A DNA stretch of 43,760 bases from Planctomycetaceae bacterium (GTDB taxonomy: Bacteria > Planctomycetota > PLA2), in the NCBI GenBank assembly GCA_011525755.1, contig WYBS01000154.1:1-43760 (forward strand), in the 5' to 3' direction. Below the pieces are notes generated by a model. It saw only the letters and a list, made by a program, of their open reading frames with translations, had not been told where the DNA came from and searched no databases. Shown here one piece after another: positions 1 to 11,574 of this stretch; positions within the stretch are counted from its first letter, which is position 1, and the number at the start of each line of letters is the position of its first letter. Both the position numbers and the translations under genes were made by a program.

Positions 1-3000
1 ACGCGCCGCTTCGTCGCGCACGGCGGCGGCGGGAAGGGGCAGACGAAGGAGCCGGGCCGCCCGACGGAGGGCAAGCGCGCCCGGCCCGAGCGCGCGCTCC
101 TGAGCCTCGACGTCGAGTTCCTGCGGCCCGACAACCTCTGCCGGATGCGGTCGCTCGCGCCCACCGGGAGCGTCACGCTCTCCTACGCGCGGAGCGACAC
201 CTTCGCGCGGCAGGGCTACATGGGCGTCGTCGTCGGCGTCGCCCTCTCCGCGGCGTTCGTGCTCGGCAAGCGCCGCCGTCTCCTCCTCCTCCTCCCGGGG
301 GCCCTTCTCCTTCTCCTCTCCCTGCACTTCGGCGGCCTCTCGTTCCTGCCGTCGGAGTTCGCGATGGGCGCCGCGACCGCGCTCGTGGCCGTATCCGCGA
401 TCGTCCTCGTGCGGCGCGTCTTCGGCCGGATCGGCCAGGCCCTCTACCACCGCAGGCCGTGGCGGAAGGCCGCCGCCGCGCTCCTGCTCCTCGCCGCGGC
501 GTCGCGCGCGGAGGAGACCGTGCTCGTCCCGTACGCGACGGACCCTGGCAAGGTCGAGCGCGTGTTCCTGCCGGCGGAGGAGTACCACCGGCTGCGGAAG
601 CTCGCGTACCCGGAGACCCTCGGCGGCGCGACCGCGTTCCTGGACGCGCAGTACGAGGCCGTGCTCCTCGAAGGCCAGCTCGCGTTCCGCGCGCGCTACG
701 AGATCGCGAAGGAGACGGACGAGGCCGAGCGGCTCCCGCTCGCGCTGAAGGACGTCGCGATGACGAGCGCCTTGCTCGACGGGAAGCCCGCCCCGCTCGC
801 GGTCGAGGACTCGGGCTACGTGCTCGTGCTCGAGGGGAAGGGGCGGCGCACGCTCGAGCTCGAGCTGCGGCCGAGGCTCGAGGGGCCGCTGGACGCCCGG
901 TCGTTCGCCGTGCCCGTGCGGCCGGTCGCGACCGCGCGGCTCGTGCTGAAGCACGACCTCCCGGGATTCGAAGCGAAGGTCGCGGCGCTCGGCGCCGCGG
1001 ACGGGGCCCTCCATCGGCTCGGGCCCGTCGGCGTCGTCGCCGCGACCTTCTCGCCGCGTGTCGAGCCCTTCCGCGCGAAGGAGGCCGAGCTGCGCGCGGA
1101 GACCGCGACGGTCGTGTCGGTGCGCGACGGGTTCACGGCCGTCGCGTCGCGCATCCGCTACGGGATCAGCGGCGGCAGCGTGTCGCGCGTGCGGGTGCGC
1201 GTGGGGAAGGACTTGACCGTGCTCTCGGTCGCCTGCGCGGATCTCGCCGGCTGGGAGATGGCCGGCGACGGGAGCCTCGTCGTCGCGCTCGCGAAGCCCT
1301 GTGACCGCGCGATTGCGCTCGAGGTGCGCGCCGAGCGGAAGGCGGAGCGCGAGCGGGCCGAGGCCGTGCCGGACGTCGCGCCGCTCGACGTGCTCCGCGA
1401 CGCGGGCCTCGTCGCGATCGAGACGCTTGCCGACCTGAAGGTCGAGGTCACGGAGAGTCGCGGGCTCCTGCGCGCGCGGCTCGAGGACGCGCCGAACGAC
1501 CTGCGCGCGACGGCGGACCAGGGTGTCGTCCAGCGCGTGGAGCGCTACGCCGCGCGGCCGTTCGACCTCAAGTGGCGCGTCTTCCTCGAGGAGACGCGCG
1601 TGCGCGCGGTCACGGACGTGGACCTCTTCGTCGACCGCGACCGCGCGCTCGCCGAGGCGCGGCTCAAGGTGACGCTCGAGCGGGGGCCGGGGCCCTTCAC
1701 GCTCTCGCTCCCGGTGCCGCAGGGCTACGAGGTCACCGCGGTCGCCGGCGACCACCGCGATTGGTGGGTGCGCGACGGCACGCTCCTCCTCGACCGCGCG
1801 ACGCGGCTCCAGGGCACGCAGGAGTACAGGATCGTGCTCCGTCGCGTCGGCGCGACGACGGAGCCCTTCGCGGCCCCCGCGCTCTCGCTCGCGGGCGCGA
1901 CCGGCGAATCGGGCCTCGTGCGGCTCGCGGTCGCAGACGGCCTCGAGGCCGAGGTGCGCGAGGCGTCCGCGACGCTCTCGCCCGAGGACGTCGCGGCCGC
2001 GGGCCGCGTCCCGTGGGGCAAGCTCGTCCGCGCGTTCCGTTACTACAAGGGCCCGTGGCGGCTCGAGGTTTTCGCGCGCGAGGAGCCGCGCGAGGTGGAC
2101 GCGATCGTCGTGTCGCGCGTGGTGCCCTTGCCGGACCGCGTGCGCGTCGAGGCGCTCGTGGACTTCCACGTGCGGAGGGGCCTCGTCGACGGCTACTCGT
2201 TCGTCGTGCCCGTGGCGGAGGAACGCGAGGCCCTCGTGGTCGCGCACGACCGCCGCGAGGTCCGATCGGAGGGGGCTCCGGGGGGCCGGAAGTTCACCGT
2301 TTCGCTGCGCACGCCCACGCGCGGGAGCGCGGCGGCGACGGTCTCGTACGACGTGCCCTACGGCACCGAGATCAAGGGCGTCGAGCCGCTCGGCGCCGCG
2401 ACGGTCACGCGCTACGTGGCGGTCGAGAAGGCGCCCGACGGCGAGGTGCGGATCGCGGGCTCCACGAACCTCGACGCGGCGGACTTCGCCGATCTCCCGC
2501 TGCGCGCGCCGGAGACGACGGCGCAGACGGTCGCGCGCGTGTTCGTCGGCACGGGCGCCGCGTTCACGCTCTCGCTCGACGTGCGCCGCCACGAGTTCGA
2601 GACGGTCGCGAAGGCGGTCGTCTACAGCGCGCTCGCGCGGGCGGTCGTGGACCGCTCGGGCTGGACGCGCGTGGCGGTCTCCTACCGCGTCTACAACCGG
2701 TCGGAGCAGTTCCTGAGGCTCGCGCTGCCCGACGACGCGCTCCTCCTGAGCGTGGTCGTCGCCGGCGAGGGTGTGCGGCCGCTCGCCGAGGGCAGCGACC
2801 TCCTCGTGCCCCTGCGCAAGCTCGCGCTCGGCTCGCCGTCGTTCAACGTCGACGTCGTGTACTCCTACGCCGACGCCGCCGTGGGCGGCAGGGTGTCGGC
2901 GGTGCGTCTCCCGGCCGTGAAGCGGCTCGACGTGCGGCGCACGGCGCTCGTCCTCCACGTGCCGAAGGGCTTCTCCTACGACTTCGACACGGAGATGGAG

Positions 3001-3969
3001 GCGGTCACGGAGACCGACATCCTCGCGGCCGAGGCGACGGACCGCTACCAGGAGATCAAGGAGCTCTCCGACGTGGCGCAGCGCGGCAGCAGCCTCCAGG
3101 CGGGCCGCGCGCTCGCGAACGTGCAGCAGATCGACCAGGAGGCGCGGCAGTTCCTCGAGCGGGTGCGCGAGACGACGCGCGACGCCGGCAAGCTCCAGCA
3201 GGTGGAGTCGCAGCAGCGCGCGCTCGACACGCTCAACAAGGCGAACCGCGCGCAGGCCGACGAGAAGGCGCAGGCGCAGCAGGGGGAGATGCAGGCCGAG
3301 GCGCGCGGGTTCCAGACGTGGGACGTGAACGAGGCGTTCCTCGGCCGCGCACGCGCGGAGCAGCGGAAGCAGGTGGCCGACTTCAAGGCGAAGCAGCAGC
3401 AGGCGCAGGCGGGCGCGGTCGCGGAGGACCGGACGCTCGAGGGCACGATCTACAAGGGCGGCCAGTTCAGGGGCCCGAACGGCGGCGTGCCGCCGGGGCT
3501 GCGCGACCCGTCGGATCCCGAGCCGCCGCCGCCTGCACCCGTCGCCGGAAAGCGCTTGGAACAGAGTTCCGGCTTCCGGTTCAACGACGGCTCGGACGGC
3601 GACTTCCGCGGTCGCGCGGAGAACGTGTTCGACGACACGTACGCCGGCTACGTCGCCGACAGCGGCAAGCTCGGGGAGCTGAGGACCGCGTGGCGGGACA
3701 CGATGCGCGCAATGGAACGCGGCCTCGCCCACCCGGGAGTCCTCGACCTCTCCGCCGCGAAGGGCCGGATCTCGCTCCGGATCGAGCTGCCGACGGACGG
3801 CGACGTGTACCGGTTCGCGCAGCTCGGCGGCGCGAGGGGCGTCGAGTTCGAGGCCGACGAGGAGGGGCGCGGGCTCCTCCACGGCGCGCTCGCGGCGCTT
3901 TTCGCGGCGGCGGCCGCCTTCGTGCTGCGCTTCCGCCGCCGGTCAAAACTTGCCGGGGCCGGAAACTAG
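1..3969 (+). CDS. Giant membrane-anchored protein of unknown function (5' end outside window)
   Basis: The frame is open from base 1, so the gene begins upstream; 1322 residues are visible. The first internal ATG is at 145. Hydrophobic segments lie near visible residues 73-88, 94-112, 120-140 and 155-167. A large region of about 850 residues follows, rich in beta-type sequence and presumably periplasmic. A Gln/Ala/Glu/Arg-rich stretch at about 1035-1140 is likely coiled coil. A low-complexity Pro/Gly linker comes next, and a last transmembrane helix at about 1294-1311 is followed by an Arg/Lys tail. The pattern is an N-terminal membrane bundle, a big extracytoplasmic domain and a C-terminal anchor. 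No catalytic motif is recognised. It resembles in style the giant membrane proteins of Planctomycetes, but no family is claimed. The next gene is 28 bases downstream with its own ribosome site. Confidence 0.85.
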   Translation, partial: TRRFVAHGGGGKGQTKEPGRPTEGKRARPERALLSLDVEFLRPDNLCRMRSLAPTGSVTLSYARSDTFARQGYMGVVVGVALSAAFVLGKRRRLLLLLPGALLLLLSLHFGGLSFLPSEFAMGAATALVAVSAIVLVRRVFGRIGQALYHRRPWRKAAAALLLLAAASRAEETVLVPYATDPGKVERVFLPAEEYHRLRKLAYPETLGGATAFLDAQYEAVLLEGQLAFRARYEIAKETDEAERLPLALKDVAMTSALLDGKPAPLAVEDSGYVLVLEGKGRRTLELELRPRLEGPLDARSFAVPVRPVATARLVLKHDLPGFEAKVAALGAADGALHRLGPVGVVAATFSPRVEPFRAKEAELRAETATVVSVRDGFTAVASRIRYGISGGSVSRVRVRVGKDLTVLSVACADLAGWEMAGDGSLVVALAKPCDRAIALEVRAERKAERERAEAVPDVAPLDVLRDAGLVAIETLADLKVEVTESRGLLRARLEDAPNDLRATADQGVVQRVERYAARPFDLKWRVFLEETRVRAVTDVDLFVDRDRALAEARLKVTLERGPGPFTLSLPVPQGYEVTAVAGDHRDWWVRDGTLLLDRATRLQGTQEYRIVLRRVGATTEPFAAPALSLAGATGESGLVRLAVADGLEAEVREASATLSPEDVAAAGRVPWGKLVRAFRYYKGPWRLEVFAREEPREVDAIVVSRVVPLPDRVRVEALVDFHVRRGLVDGYSFVVPVAEEREALVVAHDRREVRSEGAPGGRKFTVSLRTPTRGSAAATVSYDVPYGTEIKGVEPLGAATVTRYVAVEKAPDGEVRIAGSTNLDAADFADLPLRAPETTAQTVARVFVGTGAAFTLSLDVRRHEFETVAKAVVYSALARAVVDRSGWTRVAVSYRVYNRSEQFLRLALPDDALLLSVVVAGEGVRPLAEGSDLLVPLRKLALGSPSFNVDVVYSYADAAVGGRVSAVRLPAVKRLDVRRTALVLHVPKGFSYDFDTEMEAVTETDILAAEATDRYQEIKELSDVAQRGSSLQAGRALANVQQIDQEARQFLERVRETTRDAGKLQQVESQQRALDTLNKANRAQADEKAQAQQGEMQAEARGFQTWDVNEAFLGRARAEQRKQVADFKAKQQQAQAGAVAEDRTLEGTIYKGGQFRGPNGGVPPGLRDPSDPEPPPPAPVAGKRLEQSSGFRFNDGSDGDFRGRAENVFDDTYAGYVADSGKLGELRTAWRDTMRAMERGLAHPGVLDLSAAKGRISLRIELPTDGDVYRFAQLGGARGVEFEADEEGRGLLHGALAALFAAAAAFVLRFRRRSKLAGAGN

Positions 3970-3997
3970 AACCGGTCGCAACACCGGGAGTGGAGAC

Positions 3998-4477
3998 ATG
4001 AAGGTCAAGAGCGTGATGACGAAGCAGGTCGCGACCTGCCTGCCGAGCGACAGCCTCGGCGCCGCGGCCGAGATCATGTGGAACAAGGACTGCGGGATCG
4101 TGCCGGTCGTCGAGGCCGGGTCGCAGCGGCTCCTCGGGCTCGTGACCGACCGCGACCTCGCGATGGCGGCGCTGCTCTCGAACCGCCCCACGGACGCGAT
4201 CCGAGTGGGCGACGCGATGACGACGCGGCTCTTCACGTGCGGCGAGGAGGACGACCTCCGCGAGGCGCACGACGTGATGCGCGAGCACAAGGTGCGGCGC
4301 GTGCCGGTGGTGGACGACAAGGGCCGCCTCGCGGGCGTCGTGTCGCTCAGCGACCTCGCGCGCGAGGCCTTCTCGACGCGCGCGGCCGCGGCCGCCCGGC
4401 GCCAGCGCGAGTGCGCGCGGACCCTCGCCGCGGTCTCGCAGCAGCGCGAGACCGGCACCGGCGGCTTCGCGTTCTGA
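3998..4477 (+). CDS. CBS-domain pair protein
   Basis: A 159-residue cytosolic protein made almost entirely of two tandem CBS motifs (about residues 1-58 and 68-125), which usually bind adenine nucleotides or SAM and act as regulatory modules. It opens with the classic MKVKSVMTKQ, and each repeat carries the (I/R)VPVV(E/D) strand and the GLVTDRDLA or GVVSLSDLA signature. A basic, Ala/Arg-rich tail of about 35 residues follows and could bind nucleic acid or a partner; that is a guess. I chose ATG 3998 because GGGAGTGGAG lies just upstream. A longer form from 3950 would overlap the preceding gene and add 16 residues before the CBS fold. No enzyme domain is attached, so the target is unknown. Confidence 0.88.
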   Translation: MKVKSVMTKQVATCLPSDSLGAAAEIMWNKDCGIVPVVEAGSQRLLGLVTDRDLAMAALLSNRPTDAIRVGDAMTTRLFTCGEEDDLREAHDVMREHKVRRVPVVDDKGRLAGVVSLSDLAREAFSTRAAAAARRQRECARTLAAVSQQRETGTGGFAF

Positions 4478-4478
4478 A

Positions 4479-4648
4479 GCGTACCGAGTACGCCGCAGGG
4501 CCGCCGCAAGTCGTTTTGGACCAAGCACTTGCAGATGGCAGACCCGGACGGTGGGGTCCGGGTGGACCCGGACGGCGGGGTCCGGGGCCGCTTCTTCTAA
4601 CTCGTTGCGGCGCGGCATGTTACGCCGGCCGCAAGGCGTACCGAGTAC
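4479..4648. repeat. Intergenic element bounded by 13-bp direct repeats with tandem hairpins inside
   Basis: The 13-mer GCGTACCGAGTAC occurs at 4479-4491 and again at 4636-4648. Between them, 4541-4562 and 4565-4586 are 22-nt tandem copies differing at one base (period 24). Each copy folds as a hairpin: ACCCGGAC/GTCCGGGT around GGTGGG, and CCCGGAC/GTCCGGG around GGCGGG. The first 13-mer starts 2 nt after the CBS gene stop and the second ends 4 nt before the ligA stop, so the element fills a convergent gap. It may act as a bidirectional terminator or be a small repeat insertion. Neither hairpin has a T-run. Confidence 0.6.
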
Positions 4649-4652
4649 CGAG

Positions 4653-7663
<3,011 letters not shown>

Positions 7664-7676
7664 GCGGCGGATTCTA
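7664..7676 (-). promoter_or_regulatory. Predicted leaderless promoter of queA
   Basis: A TAGAAT -10 box (7671-7676 on the minus strand) stands 7 nt before the TTG start of queA, so transcription would begin at or next to the start codon. No Shine-Dalgarno sequence and no convincing -35 are visible. It belongs to a set of seven similar sites in the window. Confidence 0.5.
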
Positions 7677-7723
7677 GGGCAGTCTCCCGGGGTGGGCTAT
7701 CCTAGTGACTCCCCGGGGTAGGG

Positions 7724-9220
7724 ATGACCATCTTCCAGCTCCTCGTCCTCGCGCTCTACGTGCCGCTGGTCTGCCTGCTCGGCCTCTACGGCCTCTACCG
7801 GGCGCGGATGGTCATCGTCTACCTGTGGGTCCGGAAGAAGGATCCGCCGAAGCCGGCGCCGCCCGCGGAATGGCCGAAGGTCCTCGTGCAGGTCCCCGTC
7901 TACAACGAGCGCAAGGTCGTGCGGCGGATCCTCGAGGCGGTCGAGAAGTTCGACTACCCGCGCGAGAAGCTCCGGATCCAGCTCCTCGACGACTCGACCG
8001 ACGAGACCGTCGAGACGGCCGCACGCGCGGTGGCGGAGATGAGGGCGCGCGGCGTGCCCGTCGAGCACATCCGCCGGAAGAACCGCGCGGGGTTCAAGGC
8101 CGGCGCGCTCGCGGCGGGGCTCACGGCGGACGACTCCGAGTTCGTCGCGATCTTCGACGCCGACTTCGTCCCGTCGCCCGCGTTCCTGCGCGAGACGATC
8201 CCCTACTTCGCCGATCCGAAGATCGGGCTTGTCCAGGCGCGCTGGGAGCACCTGAACCTCGAGGAGAACCTGCTCACGCGGGTCCAGAGCTTCTTCATCG
8301 ACGGCCACTTCATCCTCGAGTCGACCTACCGCCACCGCACCGGCCGGTTCTTCAACTTCAACGGCACCGGCGGCGTCTGGCGCCGCCGCGCGATCGACGA
8401 GGCGGGCGGCTGGTCGGCGACCTCGCTCGCCGAGGACACCGAGCTCTCGATCCGCGCCTACCTCAAGGGGTGGCGGTTCGTCTACCTGCGCGACCTGAAG
8501 GTGCCGGCCGAGCTGCCCGCGTCCGTGACCGCCTACAAGAGCCAGCAGCACCGCTGGGCGAAGGGCTACACGGAGATCTTCCGCGACCAGCTCACCCGCA
8601 TCTGGTCCACGCCGATCCGCATGCGCGAGAAGCTCGAAGCGACGCTCATGCTCTCGAATCACCTCGCGTTCCTCTTCCTCGGCGTCCTCACGATCCTCCA
8701 CCTGCCGCTCATCGTCGTCCGCTCGAGCTTCCACGCCGGCCCCTTCTTCAGGCTCCTCGACCTGATCGGCCTGAACATGGTCCTGCTCGCCTTCTTCGCC
8801 TTCTACGGCCTCTCCCAGCTCGAGGCCGGGCGTCTCACCCTGAAACGGGCCCTCCTGATCCCCCTCGTGCTCGGCCTCGGCATGGCGCTCATGGTCAACT
8901 CCTGCCGCGGCGTGCTCGAGGCGCTCTTCGGCCACCGCTCGGAGTTCGTGCGGACGCCGAAGGAGGGCGACCGGCCCGACCCCTCCTACCGCGCCCGCGT
9001 GGCCGTCTGGCAGTCGATCGTGGAGGCCGCGTTCGGGGTCTACATCCTGCTGTCGAGCCTCGTGCTCTCGAGCCACGGCATGACGTGGGGGCTCCCGCTG
9101 AACATCATCGTCGGCGCGGGGTTCCTCTACATGGGGCTCGGCGCGCTCCGCTCGCATTGGCGCGTTCCCTTGCCCGCGGCGCCCGCCGCGGAGACCGAGC
9201 CCGTCCCCTCGCAGGCGTGA
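7724..9220 (+). CDS. Membrane glycosyltransferase, GT2 family, CslA/cellulose-synthase-like
   Basis: A processive-type family 2 glycosyltransferase of 498 residues, probably making a beta-linked polysaccharide (glucan or mannan type) from a nucleotide sugar at the inner membrane. An N-terminal helix (about 5-24) precedes the cytosolic GT-A domain. That domain holds all the expected motifs: DDSTDET (89-95), DADF (145-148), ED at 237-238 as catalytic base, and QQHRW (274-278). Four or five further helices follow (about 313-333, 346-363, 375-392, 428-448, 455-475). No PilZ domain and no BcsB-like partner is present. The next gene is an HD-GYP regulator of the c-di-GMP phosphodiesterase type, a suggestive but unproven functional neighbour. 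Sugar specificity cannot be read from the sequence. Confidence 0.92.
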   Translation: MTIFQLLVLALYVPLVCLLGLYGLYRARMVIVYLWVRKKDPPKPAPPAEWPKVLVQVPVYNERKVVRRILEAVEKFDYPREKLRIQLLDDSTDETVETAARAVAEMRARGVPVEHIRRKNRAGFKAGALAAGLTADDSEFVAIFDADFVPSPAFLRETIPYFADPKIGLVQARWEHLNLEENLLTRVQSFFIDGHFILESTYRHRTGRFFNFNGTGGVWRRRAIDEAGGWSATSLAEDTELSIRAYLKGWRFVYLRDLKVPAELPASVTAYKSQQHRWAKGYTEIFRDQLTRIWSTPIRMREKLEATLMLSNHLAFLFLGVLTILHLPLIVVRSSFHAGPFFRLLDLIGLNMVLLAFFAFYGLSQLEAGRLTLKRALLIPLVLGLGMALMVNSCRGVLEALFGHRSEFVRTPKEGDRPDPSYRARVAVWQSIVEAAFGVYILLSSLVLSSHGMTWGLPLNIIVGAGFLYMGLGALRSHWRVPLPAAPAAETEPVPSQA

Positions 9221-9371
9221 TCCCGGGGGGGTCCGGGGGCGGACCGCGCGCGGCCCCCGCAACCCCCTCGATTCCGCCCTCCGGGCGGGCCCGCGCGGCC
9301 TAAAGTGCCCCCCCCGGAAGTGCCAATAAGTCCTTGGTACGGGGCGTTTGCACGCCTCCGACAGGAGACCG

Positions 9372-10520
9372 ATGCCGGGCCCGCACCACATCCTCTGCGT
9401 CGACGACGAGCCGATGATCCGGGAGATCCTCCGCGAGGCTCTCGAGCAGGAAGGGCACCGGGTCACCGAGGCGGAGAACGGCAAGGTCGCGCTCGACAAG
9501 GTGCATAGCGGCTCCTTCGACCTGATCGTCACCGACGTGAAGATGCCCGTCATGGACGGCTTCACGCTGATGAAGAACCTCGGCGACCTCACGGAGCAGA
9601 TCCCGGTCGTCGTGATCACGTCCTTCGGGGACATCGACGTGGCCGTGGACGCGATCCGGCTCGGCGCGTACGACTACATCGTCAAGCCGTTCAACATCTC
9701 GCAGGTCACGATCTCCGTGAAGCGCGCGCTCGAGCGGCGGCAGCTCCTGCTCGAGAACATCCAGTACAAGAAGTCGCTCGAGCACAAGGTCGTCGAGAAG
9801 ACGATCGACCTCATCCGGAAGAACAAGAAGCTCGAGCAGCAGGCGAAACTCCTCGAGGGGCTCCTGCGCGACCTGCGCGAGTCGTACGAGGCGAGCCTCG
9901 ACGCGATGGTCTCCGCGATCGAGTCGCGCGACTGCGAGACGAAGCACCACTGCCGCCGCGTCCAGGTCTACGCGGTGATGCTGGCGCAGCGCCTCGACGT
10001 GAGCCCGGAGCAGCTCGTGGACATCTCCTACGGCTCGCTCCTCCACGACGTCGGCAAGATCGGCGTCCCCGACTCGATCCTCCTGAAGCCGGGCAAGCTG
10101 ACCGACGCCGAGTGGCAGGTCATGCGCCGGCACACGATCATCGGCCACCAGATGCTCTCGAAGATCAAGTTCCTCCGGGGCGCCTCGGACATCGTGCTGC
10201 ACCACCACGAGCGGTGGGACGGCGGCGGCTACCCGCACGGCATCGCCGGCGAGGAGATCCCGCTCGGGGCCCGGATCTTCAGCATCATCGACACCTACGA
10301 CGCGATGACGTCGAAGCGCCCCTACAAGGAGGCGCTCCCGATCGCGACCGCGCGGGCGGAGATCGAGCGCTGCGCCGGGACGCAGTTCGACCCGCGGATC
10401 GTGAAGGAGTTCCTGCGGATCGTCGACGAGGACCTGATCGAGGCGCGGGCGCACGTCGAGAGCGAGACGGCGATGTCGGAGCCCCCGGCGGCGCCGACCG
10501 AGCCCGTCCGGACGTTCTAG
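9372..10520 (+). CDS. Response regulator with HD-GYP output domain (likely c-di-GMP phosphodiesterase)
   Basis: A 382-residue two-domain protein. The receiver domain (about 6-120) has the acidic pair D11/D12, phospho-acceptor D55 in VTDVKMP and K105 in YIVKPF. A helical linker (about 125-175) leads to the HD-GYP domain with HD at 225-226, KIGVPD, HHHERWDGGGYP (GYP at 286-288) and the DAMTSKRPY signature. HD-GYP proteins of this class hydrolyse cyclic di-GMP using a metal centre. Residues that define the bi- or trinuclear site look intact, but activity is inferred. ATG 9372 is chosen for the AGGAG site 7 nt upstream. No cognate histidine kinase is adjacent. The VanZ-like gene starts 2 nt after the stop. 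Confidence 0.94.
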   Translation: MPGPHHILCVDDEPMIREILREALEQEGHRVTEAENGKVALDKVHSGSFDLIVTDVKMPVMDGFTLMKNLGDLTEQIPVVVITSFGDIDVAVDAIRLGAYDYIVKPFNISQVTISVKRALERRQLLLENIQYKKSLEHKVVEKTIDLIRKNKKLEQQAKLLEGLLRDLRESYEASLDAMVSAIESRDCETKHHCRRVQVYAVMLAQRLDVSPEQLVDISYGSLLHDVGKIGVPDSILLKPGKLTDAEWQVMRRHTIIGHQMLSKIKFLRGASDIVLHHHERWDGGGYPHGIAGEEIPLGARIFSIIDTYDAMTSKRPYKEALPIATARAEIERCAGTQFDPRIVKEFLRIVDEDLIEARAHVESETAMSEPPAAPTEPVRTF

Positions 10521-10522
10521 GC

Positions 10523-10975
10523 ATGCTGCCGCAGCTCCGGCGCGGCCTCCTCGCCGCGTGGCTCGCGGCGGTGCTCTTCGTCACGCTGGCCCCGTTCTGG
10601 CCGCTCCGCGCCGAGCCGCAGGGATTCGCGCCGGCGTCGCGGCTCGGCGCGTGGGACTTCGCGCTGAACATCGCGCTCTTCGTGCCCGCGGGCGCCCTCG
10701 CGCGGCTCGCGGGACTGCGCGCCTCCGCGTGCACGGCGGCCGCGGCGCTCCTGTCGCTCCTGATCGAGTCGGCGCAGATGTGGATCCTCTACCGCCACCC
10801 GAGCCAGCTCGACGTCCTCGCGAACGCGCTGGGGGCGCTCGCGGGCGCTCTCGCGGCGGGGCCCTGGACAGGACGGGAGCAACCGGGAGCGGCCGCGGAG
10901 GCGCCGGGGCGCGGAGCGCGGGGACGCCGGGAGGAGAGCGGACGGGGAATCCTCGGCGGTTCGGCAGGACCGTGA
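10523..10975 (+). CDS. VanZ-like integral membrane protein
   Basis: A small membrane protein of 150 residues with three or four hydrophobic segments (about 8-25, 45-65, 70-88, 95-115). The pattern matches the VanZ-like family: an early APFWPLR loop, DFALNIALFVPAG, then ESAQ...R.PSQLDVLANALGA. VanZ itself is linked to teicoplanin resistance, but most relatives have no known job. The last 35 residues are Arg/Gly-rich and look like a disordered cytosolic tail. The gene starts 2 nt after the HD-GYP gene, so the two are almost surely cotranscribed and perhaps translationally coupled. Confidence 0.75.
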   Translation: MLPQLRRGLLAAWLAAVLFVTLAPFWPLRAEPQGFAPASRLGAWDFALNIALFVPAGALARLAGLRASACTAAAALLSLLIESAQMWILYRHPSQLDVLANALGALAGALAAGPWTGREQPGAAAEAPGRGARGRREESGRGILGGSAGP

Positions 10976-10987
10976 CGGAAAGAGCAG

Positions 10988-11032
10988 GGGGGACCGGGTT
11001 GCGGCGGCGCGCGCCACCTCCCCCGGTCCCCC
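10988..11032. terminator. Terminator-like long hairpin between convergent genes
   Basis: GGGGGACCGGG (10988-10998) pairs perfectly with CCCGGTCCCCC (11022-11032), an 11-bp stem with a 23-nt GC-rich loop. It lies between the ends of the VanZ-like gene (+) and the lipoprotein operon (-), where a bidirectional terminator is expected. No T-run follows, so factor-independent termination is uncertain. Confidence 0.45.
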
Positions 11033-11044
11033 TCTGCCTCCCGC

Positions 11045-11260
11045 CTACTTCGGGGGCGCCTCGACCGGCGGGAGATCCGTGGACGAGGGCTCGCGCGGGG
11101 GCGGCTCCTCCTCCACGGGCAGCTTCTTGGGCGTCGGCTGCTCCTGCTTCTCCGGCTCCTTGTCCACGCCGGAGTTCCGGGTGCGCGCGGCCTGCTGGTC
11201 CTTGACGCACGCGGGGAGGAGCAGGAGGCAGGCGAAGAGGGCAAGCATGGTGCGGCGCAT
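11045..11260 (-). CDS. Small lipoprotein, unknown function
   Basis: A 71-residue exported lipoprotein. The signal peptide MRRTMLALFACLLLLPAC ends in a clear lipobox with the acylated Cys at about residue 18. The mature part is only about 54 residues, rich in Pro, Glu and Lys, and probably disordered. It is the last gene of a four-gene lipoprotein operon, and its ATG overlaps the TGA of the gene before it (TGATG). An in-frame GTG three bases earlier (11263) is the alternative start. No homologue is recognised. Its coupling to an LpoB-like protein suggests a place in the same envelope complex, but that is inference. Confidence 0.65.
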   Translation of the reverse strand: MRRTMLALFACLLLLPACVKDQQAARTRNSGVDKEPEKQEQPTPKKLPVEEEPPPREPSSTDLPPVEAPPK

Positions 11261-11574
11261 CACTTCGGCTCCTCGTCCCCGGGCCTCCGCTTCCGCAGCT
11301 CGCAGTACCAGCTCTTCTGGCCGTCGATCCTGAGCTGCGAGACGGGCCCCGAGAACGTGTAGTACCCGTCGGCCTTGACCTCGACGTGTCCGTCGTCGTC
11401 GAACTCCTCGAAGAACTCCCCCGCCTTCTGCGTGCTGAGCAGCTTGCCGTCGTCGTCGTAGACGAAGACCGTGGCGTAGGGGACGTTGCAGTCGATCCGG
11501 TAGTTGTCGGGCTCCTTCTTCCAGTGGTAGCAGCCGGCGGCGAGCGCCAGCGCGAGGAGGGTCATCGTTCTCAC
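11260..11574 (-). CDS. Small lipoprotein, beta-rich, unknown function
   Basis: A predicted lipoprotein of 104 residues. The leader RTMTLLALALAAGC gives a lipobox Cys near residue 15. The mature domain has strands and a DDDG/DDDGHVEV pattern, reminiscent of a small PEGA-like or carboxypeptidase-regulatory fold, though no family is firmly matched. GTG 11574 is chosen for two reasons: it overlaps the upstream TGA as GTGA, and the resulting N-terminus VRTMTL mirrors MRTMTL of the LpoB-like gene in the same operon, suggesting a copied leader. ATG 11565 would also work. The tail is charged (RKRRPGDEEPK). Confidence 0.65.
   Translation of the reverse strand: MRTMTLLALALAAGCYHWKKEPDNYRIDCNVPYATVFVYDDDGKLLSTQKAGEFFEEFDDDGHVEVKADGYYTFSGPVSQLRIDGQKSWYCELRKRRPGDEEPK

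Noticed and set aside
9334-9352. TTGGTAC...TTGCA upstream of the HD-GYP gene as a sigma-54 promoter
   Set aside because: The two boxes are 14 bp apart instead of the required 12, so sigma-54 could not recognise them.
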